A stretch of 6,002 nucleotides of DNA from an uncultured Marmoricola sp. (lineage in GTDB: Bacteria; Actinomycetota; Actinomycetes; Propionibacteriales; Nocardioidaceae), in NCBI GenBank assembly GCA_937868455.1, contig CALMMO010000211.1:1-6002 (forward strand), given 5' to 3'. Every line of letters starts with the position of its first letter. The stretch's first letter is position 1. Positions 1 through 5,016 of this stretch are shown here, piece by piece. Under the pieces are notes generated by a model. That model was not told the DNA's origin. It did no database searches and saw only the letters and a program-made list of their open reading frames with translations. The position numbers and the translations under genes are program-made.

Positions 1-518
1 GCCAGCCACACGTCGGCGATGACGCGGGCAATGGCGACTGCTTCTTCGGTGATGGGTTCGCCCTCGACGTACTCGGGGCCCTTCATGGCCCGGGTCAGCA
101 TCGAAGTCAGTTGCATGCCAACAACTTCGATCTCAGCAGCAACGCTGTTGTCAGCGAACATGAACGCTCGGGTGAGCGCCTCGGTCAACTGCGGGTTGCG
201 CTGGAGTTCACCAGTGGCTTTGCGAAGGACGAAGACGACTCGGTCTCCGGAGGTGTCGCCGGGGATGGGTTTGCGACCCAACGCGGACTCGGCAGCCTCG
301 AACTGGCCCGCCAATGCAGAAACAAGCAGGTGGATCTTGGACGGGAAGTACCGGTACAGCGTGCCGAGCGCGACGTCGGCGTGTTCGGCCACGCCGCGCA
401 TCTGCACCGCATCGAAACCGCCGCGGGTCGCCAGTGCGACTGTGGCGTCCAGAATGCGGCGTCGACGGTCACGCTGCGCTGAAGAGCCAAGCTCGTCATG
501 CGTGAGTGACGTGGTCAA
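1..518 (-). CDS. kstR: KstR-like TetR family transcriptional repressor (C-terminus beyond window)
   Basis: A TetR-type one-component repressor; the closest match from memory is KstR, which represses cholesterol/steroid catabolism genes in mycobacteria and rhodococci and is released by a steroid CoA thioester. I read 172 residues in the minus frame before the window ends. The N-terminal helix-turn-helix spans roughly residues 17-63 (RRRILDATVALATRGGFDAV, then VQMRGVAEHADVALGTLYRYF, then PSKIHLL). The ligand domain follows with LQRNPQLTEALTRAFMFAD (about 105-123) and ARVIADVWL at the edge, all close to KstR; about 25-40 C-terminal residues are missing. The start is TTG at 518-516, because AGGAG (530-526) lies 7 bases upstream and no ATG or GTG in frame precedes the HTH. 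It is divergent from the glycosyltransferase operon and probably autoregulated through the palindrome at 596-619. TetR family assignment is near certain; KstR orthology is likely but unproven without a search. Confidence 0.88.
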   Translation of the reverse strand, partial: MTTSLTHDELGSSAQRDRRRRILDATVALATRGGFDAVQMRGVAEHADVALGTLYRYFPSKIHLLVSALAGQFEAAESALGRKPIPGDTSGDRVVFVLRKATGELQRNPQLTEALTRAFMFADNSVAAEIEVVGMQLTSMLTRAMKGPEYVEGEPITEEAVAIARVIADVWL

Positions 519-525
519 GGTCTCG

Positions 526-530
526 CTCCT
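526..530 (-). promoter_or_regulatory. Ribosome binding site deciding the TTG start of the KstR-like gene
   Basis: AGGAG reads on the minus strand, 7 bases upstream of the TTG at 518-516. It is a near-perfect Shine-Dalgarno at good spacing. It is the main reason to accept a TTG start, since no ATG or GTG in this frame lies between it and the DNA-binding domain. Confidence 0.7.
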
Positions 531-552
531 GAAATATCCGATTTGCGGGGGG

Positions 553-576
553 AACACGGGAGAATCATCCCGAGTT
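553..576. promoter_or_regulatory. Second inverted repeat, possible operator or leader hairpin
   Basis: CGGGA (557-561) and TCCCG (568-572) are perfect arms separated by six bases. Outside them, after one mismatch, AAC (553-555) and GTT (574-576) pair again, giving 9 of 12 pairs over 24 bases. Its sequence differs from the palindrome at 596-619. It would lie in the 5' leader of the KstR-like gene if the -10 at 589-594 is used. It could be a binding site for another regulator or an RNA hairpin; I cannot tell which. Confidence 0.4.
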
Positions 577-588
577 GAACCCCACGAG

Positions 589-594
589 ATTATC
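589..594 (-). promoter_or_regulatory. Possible -10 element for the KstR-like gene
   Basis: GATAAT on the minus strand resembles the sigma-A/HrdB-type -10 hexamer (TATAAT-like, 5 of 6). The expected -35 region falls inside the palindrome at 596-619 and is poor (GAAACA at 617-612 with a 17-base spacer), so the call is weak. If real, a repressor on the palindrome would block polymerase directly, consistent with autoregulation. Confidence 0.3.
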
Positions 595-595
595 A

Positions 596-619
596 GTGAA
601 AAACGATAACGTGTTTCAC
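596..619. promoter_or_regulatory. Probable TetR/KstR operator (24-bp inverted repeat)
   Basis: The arms GTGAAA (596-601) and TTTCAC (614-619) are perfect inverted repeats. Across the whole 24 bases, 10 of 12 positions pair, and the flanking A595/T620 also pairs. Nested and off-centre within it is AACGTGTT (608-615), the core of the KstR consensus TnnAACnnGTTnnA; the 14-mer at 605-618 misses only the first T. The site lies midway between two divergent genes and about 33 bases before the glycosyltransferase ATG, as expected for an operator controlling both. The dyad is seen directly; which regulator binds is inferred from the neighbouring KstR-like gene. Confidence 0.65.
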
Positions 620-651
620 TTCTGTTTCCCGAGTAGAAAAATTTGAGTCGT

Positions 652-1896
652 ATGCGCGTTGCCCTGTTGTCCTATCGCAGCAAACCTCACTGCGGTGGAC
701 AAGGTGTCTACCTTCGACACCTCAGCCGTGAGTTGGTGGCATTGGGGCACACCGTCGAGGTGTTCTCCGGACAGCCTTATCCCGAGCTTGATGAGGGCGT
801 GGTCCTGACCAAGGTGCCTAGCCTTGACCTCTACCGCGAGCCTGATCCTTTTCGCACTCCGAAGTTGAGCGAATATCGCGACCTGATCGACGTCGAAGAA
901 GTCCTCACTATGTGGACTGCTGGCTTTCCCGAGCCCAAGACCTTCAGCAAGCGCGTGGCGCGAGTGCTCAAGGATCGAATCGATGAGTTCGATATCGCCC
1001 ACGACAACCAAGTCATCGGCTACGGGATGCTCGACATCGAGGCCATGGGGTTGCCGCTGATCACGACGATCCACCACCCCATCACCTTCGACCGGCGAGT
1101 CGACATCGCCGCGGCAACGACGATTCGCAAGAAGCTGAGTCTTCGACGTTGGTATGGGTTCTTGAGAATGCAAGGCAACGTGGCTCGCAAGCTCAAACGC
1201 ATCTTGACTGTGAGCGATAGCAGCAAGCGCGATATCGCGGCCGACTTTGGCGTCGAGCCAGACCGGATCGAAGTCATTCCGCTCGGAGTCGATGAGGTCT
1301 TCGTGCCGCCGACCACCCCTCGCGTGCCGGGCCGATTGTTGGCTATGGCGAGTGCTGACTCGCCAATGAAGGGCATTGCGACCCTGCTGGAGTCAGTTGC
1401 CAAGCTGTCCACCGAGCGCGATCTCGAACTTGTGTTGGTGTGCAAACCTCAAGCAGGCGGACGCACTGAAAAGCTGATCAACGACTTGGGTATCGCCGAC
1501 CGGGTGAGCTTCGTGCACGGCATCAGTGACGCCGAACTAGTGGCGCTGATGGGATCGGCCGAGATTGCGTGCGTGCCCTCGCTCTACGAGGGTTTCTCTC
1601 TGCCGACTGCGGAACTGATGGCTTGTGAAACACCGCTCGTTGTCAGTCGAGCCGGCGCGATTCCCGAGGTTGTTGGACCAGACGGCGAATGCGCGGATCT
1701 GGTGACACCAGGTGACCCCGAGGAACTGGCTCAAGCGATCGCGGCGTTGCTTGATGACCCCGATAGACGAGTCCAGATGGGCAAGGCGGGCCGCACCCGA
1801 GTGCAAGAAAAGTTCAGCTGGCGTGCGGTGGCTGTCGCCACCGCAGCGGCCTACGAGCGCGTTATTGAGGAGAGCACAACAAATGTTGACCGTTGA
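652..1896 (+). CDS. GT-B fold glycosyltransferase, family 4 type
   Basis: A 414-residue retaining-type glycosyltransferase expected to move a sugar from an activated nucleotide donor to an acceptor in the cytoplasm; neither donor nor acceptor can be read from sequence. The N-terminal Rossmann-like domain starts MRVALLSYR, followed by the acceptor-side glycine loop CGGQGVYLRHLSREL (14-28). A histidine pair sits in TTIHHP (138-143). The C-terminal donor domain begins near residue 206 (RIEVIPLGVD). It carries the GT4 EX7E signature in LYEGFSLPTAELMACETP (E313 and E321) and ends with EVV and GDPEELA helices typical of the family. Length fits. There is no signal peptide or membrane segment. I chose the ATG at 652; an in-frame TTG at 643 would add three residues (MSR), and neither has a strong Shine-Dalgarno. 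It is first in an operon and overlaps the next gene by 14 bases. Confidence 0.9.
   Translation: MRVALLSYRSKPHCGGQGVYLRHLSRELVALGHTVEVFSGQPYPELDEGVVLTKVPSLDLYREPDPFRTPKLSEYRDLIDVEEVLTMWTAGFPEPKTFSKRVARVLKDRIDEFDIAHDNQVIGYGMLDIEAMGLPLITTIHHPITFDRRVDIAAATTIRKKLSLRRWYGFLRMQGNVARKLKRILTVSDSSKRDIAADFGVEPDRIEVIPLGVDEVFVPPTTPRVPGRLLAMASADSPMKGIATLLESVAKLSTERDLELVLVCKPQAGGRTEKLINDLGIADRVSFVHGISDAELVALMGSAEIACVPSLYEGFSLPTAELMACETPLVVSRAGAIPEVVGPDGECADLVTPGDPEELAQAIAALLDDPDRRVQMGKAGRTRVQEKFSWRAVAVATAAAYERVIEESTTNVDR
1867..1872 (+). promoter_or_regulatory. Ribosome binding site deciding the methyltransferase start
   Basis: GAGGAG inside the last codons of the glycosyltransferase gene, 10 bases ahead of the ATG at 1883. 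It supports this ATG over in-frame upstream codons that would extend the methyltransferase deep into the glycosyltransferase gene. Confidence 0.65.
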
Positions 1897-2617
1897 TTTC
1901 GACCGCCTAGGTCTACAGCCAGGTGACCGAGTGATCGACATGGGTTGTGGCGCGGGACGCCATGCCTTTGAGATGTACCGGCGTGGCGCAGACGTCATCG
2001 CGTTCGACCAGGACGCTGATGAACTCGCCGGAGTGCGCGACTTGTTTGTCGCCATGCGTGAAGCCGGCGAGGTGCCTGCAGGAGCCGAGGCGGACATCAA
2101 AGAAGGCGACGCTTTGGCGCTGCCGTTCGCGGACGGTGAGTTTGACCGAGTGGTGGCCTCTGAAGTGCTCGAGCACATCCCAGCCGATGAGGCCGCGATC
2201 AGCGAACTGGTCAGGGTGCTTCGCCCCGGAGGCACGATGGCCATCACCGTGCCCCGCTGGCTGCCCGAAAAGATCTGTTGGGCGCTCTCAGACCAGTACC
2301 ACGAGGTCGAAGGCGGTCACGTGCGGATCTACACCGACAAAGACCTCATTGGGAAGCTCACGAAGGCCGGCATGATCTTTGAGGGCAAGGATCACGCCCA
2401 CGGTTTGCACTCGCCGTACTGGTGGCTCAAGTGCGCCGTGGGTGTCGACAACGACCAGTTCCCCCTCGTGAAGGCCTACCACCAGGTTTTGGTGTGGGAC
2501 ATCATGAAGACCCCACGTCTGAGCGTGGCCACTCGACTGGCTGAGCGGGCGTTGAACCCCTTTATCGGCAAGAGCATGGTCTTGTACCTACGCAAGCCGG
2601 AGGCAGCAAGCGCATGA
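1883..2617 (+). CDS. Class I SAM-dependent methyltransferase
   Basis: A 244-residue class I (Rossmann) methyltransferase of the Methyltransf_11 / UbiE-like type, transferring methyl from S-adenosylmethionine to an unknown acceptor in the cytoplasm. Motif I is VIDMGCGAGRHAFE (17-30), with acidic D42 after strand beta-2 (VIAFDQD) to hold the ribose. EGDALALPFADGEFDRVVASEVLEHIP (74-100) covers motifs II-III, and ELVRVLRPGGTMAITVP (108-124) is post-motif III. The C-terminal 110 residues, including GGHVRIYTDKDLIGKL, HGLHSPYWWLKCAVG and FIGKSMVLYLRKP, cap the fold and presumably bind the acceptor. It could be an O- or C-methyltransferase acting on a glycosylated product. The ATG is preceded by GAGGAG; the gene starts inside the glycosyltransferase and ends in an ATGA overlap with the next gene, so all three are probably translationally coupled. 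Confidence 0.92.
   Translation: MLTVDFDRLGLQPGDRVIDMGCGAGRHAFEMYRRGADVIAFDQDADELAGVRDLFVAMREAGEVPAGAEADIKEGDALALPFADGEFDRVVASEVLEHIPADEAAISELVRVLRPGGTMAITVPRWLPEKICWALSDQYHEVEGGHVRIYTDKDLIGKLTKAGMIFEGKDHAHGLHSPYWWLKCAVGVDNDQFPLVKAYHQVLVWDIMKTPRLSVATRLAERALNPFIGKSMVLYLRKPEAASA
2599..2603 (+). promoter_or_regulatory. Ribosome binding site of the toroid protein gene
   Basis: GGAGG, 10 bases before the ATG at 2614 and inside the end of the methyltransferase gene. It supports the ATGA-overlap start. Confidence 0.6.
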
Positions 2618-3711
2618 GTTTCCCGATCCCAGCTGTGCCCGGGATCATCACCGCCGAAGAGGTTGCGCAAACAGCTGAGTCGATTGCGGCGATGCAGGAG
2701 CCCTCGGGTGCGGTCCCGTGGACCGAAGGCGAGCACACCGACCTGTGGAACCACGTTGAGGCGGCCATGGCGATGCTCGTTGGCGGTCAACGCCAGGCCG
2801 CCGAGCGTGCCTACGACTGGGTGGCTAGCACTCAGCGCGTCGATGGGTCCTGGCCGCTGAAGATCGTGGCAGGTGTGACTGAGGATGCTTCAGGGGAGAC
2901 CAACACCTCCGCCTATATCGCCGTAGGCGTGTGGCACCACTGGTTGCTGTGTTCAGATCGCTCCTTCGTGCGTAAGTTCTGGCCGATCGTGCGCCGATCC
3001 CTCGATTTTGTGGTCGGCATGCAGTTGCCCTGGGGCGGCATCAGTTGGTCTCAAGAGTGGACCTCGACTGGACCTGAGGGCGTGCCTGCCAAGGTGAACG
3101 AGGAAGCCTTGTTGGCTGGATCCTCAAGCATCTATCAGTCATTGCGTGCTGGCGCGGCGCTTGCTGAACTGATGGGGGATCCCCAGCCAGAGTGGGAGTT
3201 GGCAGGTGGCCGCCTAGGCCATGCGCTGCGCGAACACCGCGACTTGTTCATGGACAAGTCGACGTTCTCGATGGACTGGTACTACCCAGTGCTCGGCGGC
3301 GCCGTACGCGGTGAGCCCGCCTTTGAGCTGCTCGCGACCCGGTGGGATGACTTCGTGATGCCAGGCCTAGGCATCAGGTGTGTGGACACCAACCCGTGGG
3401 TCACGGGTGCGGAGACCTGCGAACTGGTGATGTCACTTGATGCCCTTGGTGATCGCGAGCGAGCGTTGGAGTTGTACTCCGACATGCAGCATCTGCGTGG
3501 GGAGCGCGGTCGCTACTGGACCGGATCAGTGCACCCCGAACACGTGATGTGGCCCAACGAGCAGACCTCCTACACCGCCGCTGCGGTGATCTTGGCGGCC
3601 GACGAACTCAGCAGGACCACCCCCGGGGGCGGGATCATGGCCGGGGACACCTTGGCTGATCATTTCGCCGAACTCGGCCAAGATTGCGGCTGTCACCAAG
3701 CGCGGGTCTAG
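2614..3711 (+). CDS. Alpha/alpha-toroid protein (prenyltransferase / six-hairpin glycosidase-like)
   Basis: A 365-residue soluble protein without signal peptide whose regular helical hairpins suggest an (alpha/alpha)6 toroid, the fold shared by terpene cyclases/protein prenyltransferases and by GH15-type glucoamylases. Automatic pipelines usually label such proteins 'prenyltransferase'. Residues 65-80 (RAYDWVASTQRVDGSW) resemble the QW repeat of squalene-hopene cyclases. I see no DDXXD or DXDD motif, so prenyl-pyrophosphate or cyclase chemistry is not supported. EEALLAGSSSIYQSLRAGAAL (163-183) and VDTNPWVTGAETCELVMSLDALGDRERALELY (257-288) read more like GH15/phosphorylase-kinase-type toroids. 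The C-terminus LGQDCGCHQARV has a Cys-X-Cys pair after a low-complexity linker. The gene is last in the operon, overlaps the methyltransferase by 4 bases (ATGA), and its stop abuts the stop of the convergent DUF1501 gene. A role in trimming or cyclising the sugar-lipid made by its partners is inference. Confidence 0.85.
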   Translation: MSFPIPAVPGIITAEEVAQTAESIAAMQEPSGAVPWTEGEHTDLWNHVEAAMAMLVGGQRQAAERAYDWVASTQRVDGSWPLKIVAGVTEDASGETNTSAYIAVGVWHHWLLCSDRSFVRKFWPIVRRSLDFVVGMQLPWGGISWSQEWTSTGPEGVPAKVNEEALLAGSSSIYQSLRAGAALAELMGDPQPEWELAGGRLGHALREHRDLFMDKSTFSMDWYYPVLGGAVRGEPAFELLATRWDDFVMPGLGIRCVDTNPWVTGAETCELVMSLDALGDRERALELYSDMQHLRGERGRYWTGSVHPEHVMWPNEQTSYTAAAVILAADELSRTTPGGGIMAGDTLADHFAELGQDCGCHQARV

Positions 3712-5016
3712 CTACGACATACAGTCCAGGCCAGCGTCTGGGGTGAAGCCTGGGAACACTGTGCTCAGACTTCCCGAGACTGGGCTTTGCGGGAATCGGC
3801 TCGACAAGATCTCCCACAGCACTGAGCGGTAGTCCTGTTTGACGGCCAGGTCCCCATCGATGAGGTCAGCATCTGCTAGACCGGGCCATTGACCGTGCAC
3901 CTGACCGCCGCGTACTCCCGCACCGAACAGCAGCATGCAGTTGCCGTAGCCGTGATCGACGCCGTTCTCGCCGTTTTGTTCGATGCGTCGACCGAACTCG
4001 GAGATCGTTACCACGGTGACCTTGTTGGCCATGGCAGGGGAGAGCCCCGCGAAGAAGGCCTTCAACGATTGGGCGAGATGGGTCAAGTGGTCATACATCC
4101 AGTTGCCCGGGTCGGGAGGACCAAGGCCGGTGTGCATGTCCCAATCGCCGTAGTCAATGGTGATGACCTTCGCGCCTACTTGGGCGTTGACCAAGGCCAC
4201 CGTGTTGGCCAAGACCTCGCGTAACGGGCCTTGCGGGAACTGGGCTTTGATGGGGTCGAGGTCTGTGGAGGTCACTGGCTCAAGTCGGCCAACGACGTCG
4301 AGTGCGGTGAGGACGCCATCGCGTAACGCGGAGGTGCCAGTGCTCCACGTTTGGCGCAGGCCACCAGCTAGTGCCTGGTCGTTCCACAACCGAGGCAAGG
4401 CCAAGTCGTTGAGTGAGTCGATGCCCAACGAGGCTGCCGGACCAACCAACTCAGTTGGCACCATGTTGGAGCCGATCTGCATCACTTCTTCCGGTTTAGC
4501 GGCTGGGTCTAAACCGATGGCTCGGTTGATCCAACCCGTGCGCTCACCAGAGCCAGGTGCTGCGCGCTCGACTTGCTCCATCGAGGAGAAATGCGAGCGG
4601 TTGGGTTGACTCATCCCCACCGCGTGTACGGCGCCGAAGGTGCCAGCAGTCCACATCGGGAGCAGGGGAGCAAGTGCTGGGTGGAGACCGAATCTGGGGT
4701 CAGATCCGATGAGGCGATCGGTCGGAACAATGATTCCGGGCCGCTTGGATTGCAGGTTCGCCTGATCAGTGGGTGATTTCGGCACGATCACCGAGACACC
4801 GTCGCTGCCGCCACGCAGCGAGAGCACGATCACCACGTTCCCGTCAGGGTTGGCGCCGTAGGCCACTTGACGATGAGCACCGTCGAAGAGGGACCCGGCA
4901 GTCATAGCGCCCGCAAGAAGACCGGCTCCGCCTAAGAAGCCACGCCGTCCAAGACTTGGCAGGCTCGACTCGTAGTCGGGGCAGCCGCAGCGTTGTGTTG
5001 AAGTCATCGCACTCAC
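3712..5016 (-). CDS. DUF1501 family protein with twin-arginine signal
   Basis: A 434-residue exported protein of unknown function in the alkaline phosphatase/sulfatase-like superfamily. The N-terminus carries a Tat signal, GRRGFLGGAGLLAGAMTAG (23-41), with RRxFL and a short hydrophobic stretch. LSLRGGSDGVSVIVPK (66-80) is the family's hallmark first strand; TIDYGDWDMHTG (287-297), TISEFGRR (337-344) and NGVDHGYGN (351-359) supply Asp and His residues that resemble metal ligands of the superfamily. A Cys pair, RCGC (9-12), precedes the twin arginines. The start is GTG at 5016 in a GTGA overlap with the DUF1800 gene; an ATG at 5007 with an upstream GGTGAG-like site is a good alternative (431 residues). 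Co-transcription with DUF1800 matches the recurrent pairing of these families. The Tat signal suggests folding, perhaps with metal, before export. Confidence 0.92.
   Translation of the reverse strand: MSAMTSTQRCGCPDYESSLPSLGRRGFLGGAGLLAGAMTAGSLFDGAHRQVAYGANPDGNVVIVLSLRGGSDGVSVIVPKSPTDQANLQSKRPGIIVPTDRLIGSDPRFGLHPALAPLLPMWTAGTFGAVHAVGMSQPNRSHFSSMEQVERAAPGSGERTGWINRAIGLDPAAKPEEVMQIGSNMVPTELVGPAASLGIDSLNDLALPRLWNDQALAGGLRQTWSTGTSALRDGVLTALDVVGRLEPVTSTDLDPIKAQFPQGPLREVLANTVALVNAQVGAKVITIDYGDWDMHTGLGPPDPGNWMYDHLTHLAQSLKAFFAGLSPAMANKVTVVTISEFGRRIEQNGENGVDHGYGNCMLLFGAGVRGGQVHGQWPGLADADLIDGDLAVKQDYRSVLWEILSSRFPQSPVSGSLSTVFPGFTPDAGLDCMS
3726..3753. terminator. Weak hairpin just past the convergent junction
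   Basis: CCAGGC (3726-3731) pairs with GCCTGG (3748-3753), and a tight CCAG-CGT-CTGG hairpin (3731-3741) is nested inside, sharing one C. It starts 15 bases after the stop of the plus-strand operon, a fitting place to end that transcript, but it lies within the last codons of DUF1501 and has no T-run. It may simply be coding sequence; the call is tentative. Confidence 0.2.

Larger units (their letters stand above)
519..651. other. Divergent intergenic control region
   Basis: This gap separates the KstR-like gene from the glycosyltransferase operon and is the only substantial non-coding stretch in the window. It is more AT-rich on its right half than the surrounding genes. It holds the AGGAG site of the left gene, a 24-bp inverted repeat at 553-576, a possible minus-strand -10 box at 589-594, and a second 24-bp inverted repeat at 596-619. 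I see no small ORF or structured RNA that I can support here. Confidence 0.75.

Noticed and set aside
575..580. TTGAAC as a plus-strand -35 box for the glycosyltransferase operon
   Set aside because: At 17 bases downstream the sequence is GAAAAA, not a -10 element, and the hexamer overlaps the arm of the inverted repeat at 553-576.
19..609. Open plus-strand frame of 196 codons across the KstR-like gene
   Set aside because: It is the antisense shadow of the repressor gene; its translation is Ser/Arg/Ala-rich with no fold signature, while the minus frame gives a clear TetR protein.
634..639. TAGAAA as a -10 box for the glycosyltransferase operon, implying a leaderless mRNA from 652
   Set aside because: Only a partial match, with no convincing -35 at 16-18 bases; it remains possible but is not supported well enough to annotate.
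616..1173. Minus-strand open frame of 185 codons inside the glycosyltransferase
   Set aside because: It lies opposite a well-supported GT4-type gene, has no Shine-Dalgarno or recognisable domain, and is the kind of shadow frame GC-rich coding DNA produces.
1712..1882. Longer methyltransferase start that would add 57 residues
   Set aside because: The added sequence is the glycosyltransferase read in another frame, the SAM fold starts only after 1883, and GAGGAG precedes the 1883 ATG.
1537..2247. Minus-strand open frame of 236 codons over the glycosyltransferase/methyltransferase junction
   Set aside because: It is antisense to two confident genes, with low-complexity Ser/Ala/Arg composition and no motif.
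3668..3679. GCCG-AACT-CGGC mini-hairpin near the end of the toroid gene as a terminator
   Set aside because: It has four-base arms within coding sequence and no T-run; too weak and common in GC-rich DNA.
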